From assembly GCA_035222895.1 (NCBI GenBank), contig JAVYIG010000884.1:186001-250000 (forward strand): a stretch of 64,000 nucleotides of DNA, given 5' to 3'. Positions 37,301 through 44,385 of the stretch are shown one piece after another (positions within the stretch are counted from its first letter, which is position 1; each line of letters begins with the position of its first letter). Below the pieces are notes generated by a model. It ran no database searches and had not been told where the DNA came from. It saw only the letters and a list, made by a program, of their open reading frames with translations. Source of the stretch: Strongylocentrotus droebachiensis (lineage: Eukaryota; Echinodermata; Echinoidea; Camarodonta; Strongylocentrotidae). Position numbers and translations under genes: made by a program.

Positions 37301-40300
37301 TCACACTATTATGGAATGCTAGGTTTCATCTTCTTCCTTCAATATTCATGACAAAGATAATCTACCAAAGACTTTGTTGAAATTCAGTTCATACTCATGT
37401 TATCTTTCTCTTCCCATTTCATTGCACAATTAATTTTTTGGACACTTTTCATTGCAGGATTAAAATAATCTGTACAGGTAAATGAGTGGACAACAGGCAC
37501 TCCATAAAAGTGTGGACTAAATTAAGCCAGGCTTACCACCCTTATTAACATCGGTTATTTACCTTTTCTACACAGAAAAGTTTGCGCTAGGATTTTCTAA
37601 ACATTTTATGCATGGATTGTATTCATGTACTAACTCTAAAATTTGTAACAAAGTGGTCATGGGATCACACAGTCAAGGGATGTGACAATTGCTATTTATC
37701 AACTTGATAATGATAATGCAGTATCAAGACTTTATCTAAACATACATACTGCCAAAAAAAAAAAAACCCAAACGACTTTCATTTTGCTACGAGGTGAAGT
37801 TGAAGGCGCCGATTTGTGCTTGTGAAGTTGTCACAAATAATATTAACAATGTTGTTTTAAAACTAAAGATGCACAGACAAATTTTCCTCCCGACTCCAAA
37901 CAGAAATTTGGGCAGGCTAGCTTTCGAGTCGTGAGTCGATATCTCCTGTGTGAGTGAGCTGAAGACACGGGTAAGAGAGTGCAATGTGAAGGTGCATAAT
38001 TTTTTGAGTTAAAAAAAACTCTCTCCCCTTCAAATTAGGAACTTAGGTTCACTTCAAATAGCAGATTCTATTCTAATGTCCTTTGGCAAGACATTGATCT
38101 ACATTTGCCACACTCCACCCAGGTGAAGTAAATGGGTACCTGGTAGGAATTTATTCCTTGAAATGCTAGAGCGCCGTATGGCAGCCGTGCTAAAGCCAGG
38201 GTAATAATCGGGAGCGCCAGGAGGGTCAAATCTGACTGACATGAGCGCTATACAAGAACCCACTATTATTATTATTATGTAATTTATGTTAAGACACAGA
38301 GATTTTCGAAAACCACTAAAAAGTAGCATTTTGAGGACTCAAAATATCCTGTACCTGTGTATAAGACACACCCCTCTCTTATACACAGAGATTTACGAAG
38401 GCCACATTTCAAAATGTACTTATGCTTGAATAAAACTCAGACCCAAGAAAAAAGAACATTCACATAATTCATGTACATATAAACATTAACCCTTTGACAA
38501 AGTCTAAGAAGATGACCAACCTTGCGTATGTGAGCGCTGCTTTTCTGCTTCCTTACTGATCTGCTGAACTGCCATCAGGGCACCAGAGGGCGCCCTTGCA
38601 CCACCAGATGTAACTGTTGTGGCCTGCAGGTTGGCAATAATGAGAGGAAATGACTAATAACTAACATAAAAAGTACAGGCAAACCTGCTTTAGTGACCAC
38701 CTGTCTACAAGTCCACCTGTCTTCAAGGACCACATTTTTAGTTTCCCTTGAAAATGGTTTCTCATTGAAACATGTACTAAAGAACCTGTCTACAAAGACC
38801 ACCTGTCTACAAAGGCCACTTTTTTATGTTTCCCTTGGGTAGTTGCTATAGACAGGTTTAACTGTAATAAACTGTTTAGAATTATAGCTTCCATGTGCTT
38901 GTGATGGACAATACAACATGAAATTATCCGCATGTTGGAAAATACCCTCTAGCCACCATGATATATTCTTTATACACAGATAAGCAAAGTATATCCACAA
39001 ATTCCTTCTATGCATCAAGGCACAAGCATTCTGGCTGAACGTACTCCAAAATAATCATCCAAGACATGATTGAATTGCAATATACACCTGCATTTTTCTA
39101 CCATATTTCTAAAAAAAAAATTCTAAAAGCTGTCGGTCCCCTGGCTGCTTACTTACAAGCATATACATGATTTCTTAGCAGTCAGGTCAAGCAATCCTCA
39201 AACATCCTCAAACAGATTGTGATTTTACAGTGATTTATTATGTATGGGGCGTGTTTCACAAAGGCTAAGATCGACTTTAAGTTAGACTTAAACTATGGCA
39301 GGCAATTCTACCACTAGTTGCTGTCACCATTGGCCTTTCAATTATGATCTGTTGATAATATTTTTTCCTTTAATAATGAACTATCAAAAAAGGTAAATTC
39401 TGTAGATTTGTGACCACGATTTGTAAGTCCCTTGAGAGACCAATGCCAGTAAATGGTGAGAGCAAACAGCGGCATGATCTGCCTGCCATAGTTAAGTCCA
39501 TCTTAAAGTCGATCTTAGTCTTTGTAAAACACTTCCCAGGTATGATATCAAGAGAAACTTACAGATGGCATGCCATGGAAGAGTGGCTGTGAACTGGTGA
39601 TGGTGACGTTAGGTTGATGTTGATTGATGCCTGGCCCTGACATAGGTGAGGGTACTGGGGTACTACCTTGAGACATCATATGGGGAATGTTACCCTTTGG
39701 TCCCACAGACTGCTGCTGTTGCTGCTGCTGTTGCTAAAGAAAGATAAATAATAACCAAGAAAAGGTCAAGTTTATTCAATGTAAGAAATGCATGGAAGAG
39801 AAACAGAAATCTTTTCTTTGCACAAAGAAATAAATAAAGAAAAACAAAAGATGAGCCATCAGGGACCCATTTCTCAAAGCCTTTTTTTCAATGAAAAATG
39901 ACAAAAATCAGTGACAAATCTGCTGATGACCAATCAGAAGCAAGGATTTCAGTAGCTTATAACAAAAACTGTCATTTGTCACTGATGACAAGTTTTGTGA
40001 AACACCCCCCAAAAATTGACCTAAGGAGTTCCATGAGGAACAAAGGTGTTCTCTTGAGGCAACGTAAAACATAATTATGATAATTATGATACAAAATAGA
40101 AATCCTTGCATTTGATTGGCTACAATCAGATTTTGTCAAAGATCTGTGGCGGTTGTTATTTATAAAAATCTTTATGAAAAGGGCCTAGAAAGTGACAGAG
40201 CAAAAGAAATGTTATTCCTACTCACCCTCTGCTGTTGTTGCTGCTGGAACATCCCTTTTTGTTGTGCAGGAGTGGAAGTCTGTTGCTGCTGCTGCTGTTG

Positions 40301-43300
40301 TTGTTGCTGCTGCTGCTGTTGCTGCACTTGCTGTTGCTGCTGTTGTTGTACTTGTTGTTGCTGAACTTGTTGTTGCTGTTGCTGCTGCTGCTGCTGCACT
40401 TGTTGCTGTTTGAGATGCTGCTGTTGCTGCTGCTTCAACTGGAAGATGCGTTGTAATTGCTCTGGGGTGAATTGCCTTGAAAGGTCTTTGTTGCTTGGGA
40501 GCTATATCAAAAAGGAAACAATTTTTGCTTTTAAATGTGGTCATCAGTTGAGGACAGTCTGGTTTCAACTCTTTATATGCCAGACATATAATCACCCTGT
40601 GCCACACTGCATTTATCATGGAAAAGACATACGAAAGGCTTCACCATTATCCAACCATTTCCTATGCAAGATAAATCTATACCGGTGTTAAAAGAGTTGT
40701 CATGGAGCTACTCAAGACCGGAAAATAAATAATTTTGCAAAGCTACTCGGTTGCACAAGGCAAATTTGCTGTCAACTGGTGCCCAAGATGCTCAATCTTG
40801 AGTTCCTAGATTTGCAAACCTGTCATGCTGCAGAAAAAATCCATTACTGGTAAGCTGTTTTGAACGTCGTGATCCATTAGGTCTTCTCCAAGCATGGCCT
40901 ATAAGAGATCTAAGAGCATTCACTTTGTTTCGAACGTAGAATTATTGTTTGAGAATGTAAAAAGAATTTATACAATTTTGAACATCAATCTGAATTGACA
41001 GGAGAAGGTCATGAACAATAGTGATTCAAATAGAGTAATAAAAAAGAACACTATGCAAAACTTACGGCTCCTGGTAACTGAAAAGACTTGCAAAACATGG
41101 TTGATTTACAATCTACATGTGCAGAGCTTTATCGGTACCGGTATCTGGTGATTACCGTAGGCGTAAGAGTATTACAGCTAAGAGTTTAATCTATCTAGTC
41201 CAGTGCTAAACTACAACTAGCACCAAAAATACATGTACTATGCATGAGATATTAATAGAAATACCAGTCACAAACCACTTTAGATCTAACGGTCCTCAGG
41301 TATTTATGAACCAAACAGGATGCTCCGAGCCAAGTATGATTTTAGACAATACAAAGTGAATTCAATACAATATGAATTAAACTGAAGTTCAAGTACATGC
41401 AATTAATATGGGGAATTCCCAGATTCCAAAGGGTAAGTTTCGGTTCATGAATGAACTATATGCAGAATAAGAGGTGAGCTACGTCAAGTGTGATTGCGCA
41501 ATCTGAAAATGTATGTGGGCTCAGCATGAGAGGGACTGAATAGCATAGAAAGTCAGTCCAACATTAATCCAAGCATAAGGCCTGTATTCTACTAGAATTT
41601 AAAACTGATGCTGGGTTTCAACATCGGGTTTAAAGATAAAGTTGAGTTCTGGTCATGCGATTGCATTGTGAAAGAAACGGAATAGAAAAGGTTGATTATC
41701 TAGCATATAAGTATATTGGAATGTACTGCAAGGTTCTGGAATCATCAAAATGATATGAAATTTGGCCCAGTCTTGGTAAAGTTACAAGCACTGTACACAG
41801 AGATATGTATATGTGTCTACGCGAACATGTGACATAAAAATCTGTCCCGATTTTTATGCTGTTACATGCCATATTTAGAATATTAAGGCATTTGAAGAGC
41901 CACGCTCTTCACACTTGAATAATAACAATGATAACGCTCACAAATTATTTTTCACCTCTTTCCAGAACTCAACCTTCTCTTTAACAAAGGAAGTTGGTTT
42001 GAGGTCTAGGTTTTCTTTTGTTTAACATGATTTTAGATCCCTTGGTTGCGTTTGACTGAATTAGTAGAATATACACCTTAGAGTTTAGTAAGGAAATGGT
42101 GCTCGTGTGAGAGTTAGTGTGTGTGGGTGGTTGTGTGTGAGAGTGAGGGTGTGTGGGTGCGTAGGTAAACGCCATCAACCGCGGACCACTCCATAGAAAA
42201 CTACCTGGAACCGCGGACGTACCTGCAATGGGGGACCGTCCACGGTTGCGATACCGGTTCCGCCGTATCAAATTTACGACGTAGGGGGCGTTTGAATATT
42301 AGATGTCACAGCGTGTAGGCAACATCGAGTGGATCAGTCCTATGTGTATCGCGAAATGTCACAGCGCCCCCTTCGATGACTGCGCAGGAAAGGCGCGCTA
42401 CCTGCTATCATCCCATAGCAGGTACGTCCGCGGTTTGATGTAGTTTTCTATGGAGTGGTCCGCGGAGGCTGGCAATTACCTACGCACACACACACAAGTA
42501 CTAAACTTGGTCCACGGTTGACGCCATAAACGTGTATGTGTGTGTGTGTGTGGGGGGATGACTGTAGTGTCATGGGGGATGGGAAGGGGGGGGGGGTAGA
42601 AGGGGGCAGATATGCAATAAAAAACACAGAAATGGTAGATTTATTGTCACAACAAGGTGACGTTAGATTCATATACAATCACATCTTCCTGCAATTCATA
42701 ACACAATAGTAGCAACAGTCTCAATACAAAACAAAATAAAGAAATACCTATGACAAACATGGTCTTAGATTTTAATAGATAATCACCTTCACCAGCAAGT
42801 ATTCTGCTTACAGTATGCGCAAAATTAACATTCATGAATACGTATGAGGATCGTAACAACATGTTTGTGTCTAGATGAACACTGCTGCATTTCTTTAGCA
42901 GAATTATGGGCCCAGAGCAGAAGTCATTGGAGAAGTAACCCAAATCCTTTCTTGAACAAGATTTTAGACCCATGGTTTGGTTTGATTAAATAAGTAGAAA
43001 CACGCCTTAAGTTCAGTTTAAGGAAATGGTGCTCATGTGAAGGTGGGATTGCGTGTGTGGGTAGTTGTGTGTATGTGCGCGCGGGTGAGAGTGTGGGTGT
43101 GTATTGTGTAGGGGAAAGCATGCAGTGTTGTGGGGGAGGGGAGTGGGGTAGAAGGGGGCAGGTATTAAAAAAACATATAAATGGTAGATATATTTTTGTG
43201 TCAAGAGGAACACTGTTGCATTTCTTTAGCAGAATTATGGGGCCAGAGCTGAAGAATCATCAATTAGAGAGGTAACCCAAATTTTAGACCCATGGGTGGT

Positions 43301-43873
43301 TTAACTGAATCAGTAGTATACAGACCTTATCGATCAGTTAAGAAATGGTGCTTGTGTGGTGGTGAGTACGTGTGTGTGTGAGCGGTTGCATGTGTGTGTA
43401 TCAGGTGAGGGTGTAAGTGTGTGTATCAGGTGAGGGTGTAAGTGTGTGTATCAGGTGAGGGTGTAAGTGTCTATGGGTGAGGGTGTGTATAAGGGAGTAG
43501 GTCTGTATGAGTGAGGGTGAGGGTGTGTATGAGTGAGGGTGAGGGTGTGTATGGGTGAGGGTGAGGGTGTGTATGAGTGAGGGTCTGTAGGAGGGATGCC
43601 TGCAGTGTCATGGGGGGGGGGGGGGGGTAGGTATGCAAAAACAACTGCCGATAAGAATACACTGATTAATTTCTCTTACCTGGCCGGTGCCCTTAGGTTG
43701 TGGTTGTGCAGGAGTCACTGGTGGTTGCTGTGGCTGAGGTGTAGGTGTCTGTGCCTGTTGCTGGGATGGTTGCTGTTGCTGTTGCTGCTGGGGTGTTGCT
43801 TGTTGCTGGGCGGGTGGCGGGGAAAAGGGGCTCGCGACTGCTCCCATTTGAACTCCAGGGGTACTGGATAGCG
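20522..43873 (-). CDS. MED25: Mediator complex subunit 25, 16 exons, 5' end missing
   Basis: MED25 is a metazoan Mediator subunit that links DNA-bound activators to RNA polymerase II. Sixteen exons join in frame with GT/AG borders into about 855 residues plus a stop. The decisive match is the activator-interaction (ACID) domain, spread over four exons: VIWTGSLEWHD (35.7 kb), SLPNDQ...LIMQVIPHKFL (34.9 kb), LGSLVKNNKTVLFSF (34.0 kb) and AGCVHFP...LILLYS...FVGLIPIDQ (33.5 kb), in the order and spacing of vertebrate MED25. The rest is Q-, P- and A-rich, and the C-terminus SSEDMSLVDLL resembles the acidic end of human MED25. The N-terminal von Willebrand A domain that anchors MED25 to Mediator is absent; the first exon seen starts with two bases of a split codon, so more exons lie upstream. 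Nearly all introns are phase 0. Introns hold many transposons. PTOV1, the other ACID protein, is unlikely given the long Q-rich regions. Confidence 0.95.
21776..22075 (-). CDS. MED25: MED25 exon B
   Basis: Encodes 100 residues, phase 0 at both ends, with a GTGAGT donor. The first 21 residues (AMINKLTKELQAAKQREYVL) look like a coiled coil continuing exon C; then comes a G/Q/P-rich stretch, ending NSPLLRNI. The human protein has an LxxLL nuclear-receptor box in a comparable place; here the match is only LLRNI. Confidence 0.9.
22076..22565 (-). repeat. (GA)n-rich intron tract before exon B
   Basis: On the plus strand this is almost entirely purine (GAGA with AAAG and GGGA). A longer unit of about 112-117 bp is marked by GTAATGACAGAAGAGG near 22,182, 22,291 and, diverged, 22,406. 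On the MED25 strand it is a polypyrimidine run of nearly 490 bp ending at the exon B acceptor. Confidence 0.85.
23890..24070 (+). repeat. Dispersed repeat, copy 2
   Basis: Matches 2,500-2,720 in the same orientation (GGGATTAGACCACCC, GAGGGAGCAAGTAGATACAAG). It lies in the MED25 intron between exons C and B; the remaining 24.1-25.5 kb of that intron shows nothing I recognise. Confidence 0.7.
25560..25845 (+). pseudogene. LINE tail in MED25 intron
   Basis: The plus strand encodes CMWNSLPIEIRSSPSLNVF, then KTYLFN and a stop, the usual C-terminal signature of L2/CR1-type LINEs. A short 3' UTR ends in (ATT)n near 25,830, also typical of L2-like elements. Confidence 0.75.
26318..26404 (-). CDS. 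MED25: MED25 exon C
   Basis: Encodes 29 residues in phase 0: QAQQPPPPQQTGKTKQSKIL then VEREREANL, with a GTAAGT donor. The basic/acidic tail joins the helix of exon B. The AG acceptor has a weaker pyrimidine tract than its neighbours, so the 5' border is slightly less certain. Confidence 0.82.
26528..27450 (+). repeat. tRNA-derived SINE, interrupted by a mariner-like MITE
   Basis: The tRNA-like head has box B GGTTCAAGTCC near 26,583. The body (TTTGCCACACTCAACCC, GGGTACCTGG, TAATAATCGGGAG) is family A. It is broken at GAGCGCTA by the element at 26,852 and resumes at 27,417 with CAAGAACC and (ATT)n. Confidence 0.8.
26852..27414. mobile_element. Tc1/mariner-type MITE with about 145-bp inverted repeats
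   Basis: The ends are CAGTGCGTCC and its complement, bordered by TA duplications (26,850-26,851 and 27,415-27,416). The arms are about 90% complementary over roughly 145 bp and include TTAATCACAATTATAATTAA and TGATGCAACTCA. The empty target survives at about 38,250 (GAGCGCTATACAAGAACC). No transposase. Confidence 0.9.
27650..27948. mobile_element. GTTTCACAAAG-end MITE, type 2, copy 1
   Basis: GGGGGTTGTTTCACAAAGAT with CCTAAGTTAAACTTATC at the left is complementary to the right end (AGTTAAGTTCGACTTGGGAT ... TGTGAAACACCCCCC). Sister copies: 29,332-29,646 and 56,077-56,406. Confidence 0.8.
28217..28371. mobile_element. Mariner-like MITE, CAGTCAAACCTG family, copy 3
   Basis: Ends CAGTGACACCTGTCTA and AACAGGTTCGACTG. 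The interior GAAACCATTTTCAAGGGAAA is shared with the copies at 3.7 and 38.7 kb. Confidence 0.7.
28372..29331. other. MED25 intron, no further feature seen
   Basis: AT-rich intron sequence without exon-like coding on either strand that I can support. Confidence 0.5.
29332..29646. mobile_element. GTTTCACAAAG-end MITE, type 2, copy 2
   Basis: Both ends and the interior (ATGTTGATTCAAATCATT) closely match copy 1 at 27,650. Confidence 0.8.
29979..30123. mobile_element. GTTTCACAAA-end MITE, type 1, copy 3
   Basis: GGGGGGCGTTTCACAAAGCC at the left and TTTTGTGAAACACCCCCC at the right. The interior AATCTGCTGATAACCAATCA is shared with the 39.86-kb copy. Confidence 0.8.
30201..30452 (-). CDS. MED25: MED25 exon D
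   Basis: Encodes 84 residues in phase 0 (GTAAGT donor, TTGCAG acceptor). It begins SNQQQQ with a long Q run, then a long Ala tract interrupted by Ser, RQKAAQQAQAQAQ, and a Ser/Ala-rich end. The Gln and Ala runs are encoded by CAG/CAA and GCN repeats. Confidence 0.9.
30943..30996 (-). CDS. MED25: MED25 exon E
   Basis: A micro-exon of 18 codons, TPPSM followed by 13 Gln, phase 0, with a GTAAG donor and ATCAG acceptor. It follows the ACID domain directly. Confidence 0.88.
31795..33370. repeat. (AAAT)n-rich array split by an inserted element
   Basis: AAATA-type repeats lie on both sides (31,795-31,893 and 33,318-33,370) of the element at 31,908-33,317, as if one array had been split. Confidence 0.6.
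31908..33317. mobile_element. 1.4-kb non-autonomous element with internal tandem repeats
   Basis: GTCTCGCCTGC at the left is complementary to GCAGGCGAGAC at the right. Inside are five copies of a unit of about 157-170 bp marked by AATTCTGTGTAGAA (at about 32,111, 32,269, 32,439, 32,596 and 32,743) and AATCAAAATCGGT; then two copies of a 199-bp unit starting GATGATGATGC (32,841 and 33,040) containing TGACCTTTGACCTTGACTTT; then a GCCGTCGCC minisatellite near 33,238-33,275. No protein. Confidence 0.8.
33469..33636 (-). CDS. MED25: MED25 exon F (ACID domain, end)
   Basis: Encodes 56 residues, phase 0: AGCVHFPTEG, VLILLYSVQKLQFVGLIPID, then FVNTFRALVTRHKKNHEQ. This is the last third of the ACID beta-barrel with its closing helix and the most recognisable stretch of the gene. 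Confidence 0.95.
33780..33965 (-). repeat. SINE-like repeat in intron
   Basis: Contains GTCGCTAAGCGCTTTAGAGAT and CTCCCTGGGGAGCATTCCA. The AAGCGCTT-type core also appears near 25,935 and 12,970. Family unknown. Confidence 0.45.
33997..34110 (-). CDS. MED25: MED25 exon G (ACID domain, middle)
   Basis: Encodes 38 residues, phase 0: QQLGSLVKNNKTVLFSFPDK then DSDMQSYRALIR to KPF. GTAAGT donor and a clean TTTTAG acceptor. Confidence 0.95.
34171..34450 (+). repeat. tRNA-derived SINE, family A, near full length
   Basis: Box-A-like TGGTTTAAGCAC and box B GGTTCAATCCC (34,221-34,231) lie in a tRNA-like head. Then come TTTGGCAAGGCATTAAT, GGGTACCTGACAGG and a 3' (ATT)n tail. It is the most complete copy in the window. 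Confidence 0.8.
34451..34615 (+). repeat. SINE-like repeat, family B, uninterrupted
   Basis: Contains GCTTGTAAGTAAGCAACCAG, GGCTTAAGTCC and CTTGGTAATGAGGAGTAAT. It is the pre-insertion counterpart of the split copy at 17,620-18,240; the TTAA target is at 34,523-34,526. A reverse scrap lies near 39,135-39,185. Confidence 0.7.
34808..34945 (-). CDS. MED25: MED25 exon H (ACID domain, early)
   Basis: Encodes 46 residues, phase 0: RSRSLPNDQ, VNCHILAQPDANLKTDTWPK, then LIMQVIPHKFL. The NLKTxxWPxxLIMQxIP string is diagnostic for MED25. GTAAGT donor, TTTCAG acceptor. Confidence 0.95.
35340..35640 (+). pseudogene. C-terminal scrap of a non-LTR retrotransposon with a zinc knuckle
   Basis: An open frame (start near 35,391, stop at 35,618) encodes EQWEEKRQERQQ followed by FVCSNCNRTYLSRIGLFSHS and a final Cys: a C-x2-C...H-x3-C finger with the SRIGLxSH motif. 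That ending is common in endonuclease/reverse transcriptase retrotransposon proteins of invertebrates. It is antisense to MED25, in the intron between exons I and H, and lacks everything upstream. Confidence 0.65.
35699..35845 (-). CDS. MED25: MED25 exon I (start of ACID domain)
   Basis: Encodes 49 residues, phase 0: GAAIGVATRIPQQVGPGQP, a short Q run, then TQQVIWTGSLEWHD, which opens the ACID domain. GTAAGT donor, AACAG acceptor. Confidence 0.93.
36359..36427 (-). CDS. MED25: MED25 exon J (repeat exon 3)
   Basis: Encodes 23 codons in phase 0: GVNLPIPQPTGPMPGQSMMQ and QQP. It has the same length and IPQPT core as exon K and the end of exon L. Confidence 0.9.
36480..37045. repeat. (ATC)n / (ACC)n simple sequence around exon K
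   Basis: Both introns beside exon K consist largely of CAT, CAC and ATT triplets (36,495-36,680 and 36,785-37,035). The open frames through them, such as Ile/Thr repeats, are compositional. Confidence 0.85.
36690..36758 (-). CDS. MED25: MED25 exon K (repeat exon 2)
   Basis: Encodes 23 codons in phase 0: GGNPAIPQPTGIGHNMIGQQ and QKP, with a GTAAGT donor. The acceptor CCCCAG has a poor pyrimidine tract, so inclusion could be variable. It is a near copy of the end of exon L. Confidence 0.82.
37047..37237 (-). CDS. MED25: MED25 exon L (with repeat 1)
   Basis: Two bases complete a Gly codon split with exon M, then 63 codons: QHMNQFPSQQATPQQSG..., PPTFGPP and a final GGNPAIPQPTSMGPNLMGQQ plus HNP. 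GTTAGT donor, TAGCAG acceptor. Strongly Q-, P- and G-rich. Confidence 0.9.
37238..38079. other. MED25 intron, no further feature seen
   Basis: AT-rich intron sequence without recognisable coding or repeat structure. Confidence 0.5.
38080..38280 (+). repeat. SINE family A, 5'-truncated, with intact target of the 26.85-kb MITE
   Basis: Starts CCTTTGGCAAGACATTGATC, contains GGGTACCTGGTAGG and TAATAATCGGGAGCG, and ends GAGCGCTATACAAGAACCC then (ATT)n. The last words show what the site at 26,840-27,420 looked like before insertion. Confidence 0.8.
38521..38623 (-). CDS. MED25: MED25 exon M
   Basis: Encodes 34 codons plus one base: ATTVTSGGARAPSGALMAVQ then QISKEAEKQRSHTQ and the first base of a Gly codon. 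The donor is GTTGGT, weaker than the others; the phase matches exon L exactly. Confidence 0.85.
38676..38864. mobile_element. Mariner-like MITE, CAGTCAAACCTG family, copy 4
   Basis: Ends CAGGCAAACCTGCTTTAGTG and GACAGGTTTAACTG, each next to TA. Confidence 0.8.
39245..39539. mobile_element. Related GTTTCACAAAG-end MITE
   Basis: Arms of about 55 bp (GTTTCACAAAGGCTAAGATC..., ...GATCTTAGTCTTTGTAAAAC) include GCCTGCCATAGTTAAGTCC and its complement. The ends resemble type 2 but the interior differs. Confidence 0.7.
39563..39733 (-). CDS. MED25: MED25 exon N
   Basis: Encodes 57 residues, phase 0: eight Gln, then SVGPKGNIPHMMSQGSTPVP and a Ser/Pro-rich segment ending FHGMPS. GTAAGT donor, TTTAG acceptor. 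Confidence 0.9.
39862..40010. mobile_element. GTTTCACAAA-end MITE, type 1, copy 4
   Basis: Left GGGACCCATTTCTCAAAGCC and right TTTTGTGAAACACCCCCC, with the same interior as the 29.98-kb copy. Confidence 0.75.
40226..40501 (-). CDS. MED25: MED25 exon O
   Basis: Encodes 92 residues, phase 0. It opens with a non-repetitive LPSNKDLSRQFTPEQLQRIF helix-like segment, then a long Gln run broken by Val, His and Lys, then TSTPAQQKGMFQQQQQQR. GTGAGT donor, ATATAG acceptor. The Gln codons are a CAG/CAA mix, so the tract is an imperfect trinucleotide repeat. Confidence 0.9.
40502..41629. other. MED25 intron, no further feature seen
   Basis: No exon, RNA gene or clear repeat was recognised here. Confidence 0.5.
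41634..41980. mobile_element. TTAA MITE, GTTGAGTTCTGG family, intact ends
   Basis: TTAA at 41,630-41,633 and 41,981-41,984. Ends AGATAAAGTTGAGTTCTGG and CCAGAACTCAACCTTCTCT. The interior matches the elements at 17.7, 47.8 and 53.2 kb. Confidence 0.85.
42020..43600. repeat. Three copies of a (GT)n-associated repeat
   Basis: A unit with ATTTTAGACCCATGG..., AAGAAATGGTGCT and a following GT-rich run begins near 42,030, 42,960 and 43,270. CATTTCTTTAGCAGAATTAT repeats near 42,890 and 43,220. The last copy ends in GAGGGTGTGTAT minisatellite (43,400-43,590). It lies between MED25 exons P and O. Confidence 0.75.
42155..42490. mobile_element. GC-rich palindromic MITE in the GT repeat
   Basis: Arms of about 75 bp share CGCGGACCACTCCATAGAAA and AACCGCGGACGTACCTGC in inverted order, with ends GTGCGTAGGTAA / TTACCTACGCAC. 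It is GC-rich in an AT-rich window and contains GCGC/CGCG words between the arms. Confidence 0.8.
43680..43873 (-). CDS. MED25: MED25 exon P (first exon visible)
   Basis: Two bases of a split codon, then 64 codons: LSSTPGVQMGAVASPFSPPP, then Q- and P-rich sequence ending QPKGTGQ with a GTAAGA donor. The acceptor is TACGCAG. Its phase requires an upstream exon ending one base into a codon, which I could not find. Confidence 0.9.
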
Positions 43874-44222
43874 CTGCGTAACAAACAATGAGGAATAAAT
43901 TGTCAACACATGGATTGCAAGGTGGCCCACTTGCCACAATGCTATTTTGCACAACACAATAGGCTCCAGCTGACGGAAGGATTGCTTTGTGCAACACAAT
44001 TGCTTTCCAGCATTCACCATTTCTTTTTTTAGAATCATTTTCATTATGGTATTTTCCTCACCTCCAACAATAAACAAAATAGTGGTTATTAGGGTGATTG
44101 GAAAATCAATGAAGCCGTAATTCTACAACTTGGTCTTTTAACACTGGTATAGATTAATCTGGAAAGTGGAAATAGTCACACAATGTTGCAGCCTTTGGTA
44201 TATATCTATCCCATGGCAAATA

Positions 44223-44385
44223 CAGTTAAAACTGCTTTAGAGACCATTTGTATAGAAAGACCACATTTTATGTTTCTCTTGAATACAATATTTCATTGAA
44301 ACATAAACTAAAAGAATCTATACAACCTGCCTGCCTATTCCTTTTCTTGTCTCCCTATAGTGGTCTTTAAAAACAGGTATCCCTG
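44223..44385. mobile_element. Mariner-like MITE, CAGTCAAACCTG family, copy 5
   Basis: Diverged ends CAGTTAAAACTGCTTTAG and AAACAGGTATCCCTG. The interior retains TCTTGTCTCCCTATAGTGG as in copy 1. Confidence 0.65.

Noticed and set aside
30172..40460. Plus-strand Cys-, Leu- and Ala-rich open frames over the MED25 exons (near 20.5, 30.2 and 40.2 kb)
   Set aside because: They are antisense readings of CAG/CAA repeats; the minus-strand frames have splice sites and ACID-domain homology in register.
44048..44110. MED25 exon upstream of exon P
   Set aside because: A GTGAGG donor-like site follows CTGTTGGAG-type sequence on the minus strand, but the translation shows no von Willebrand A motif and no clear acceptor.
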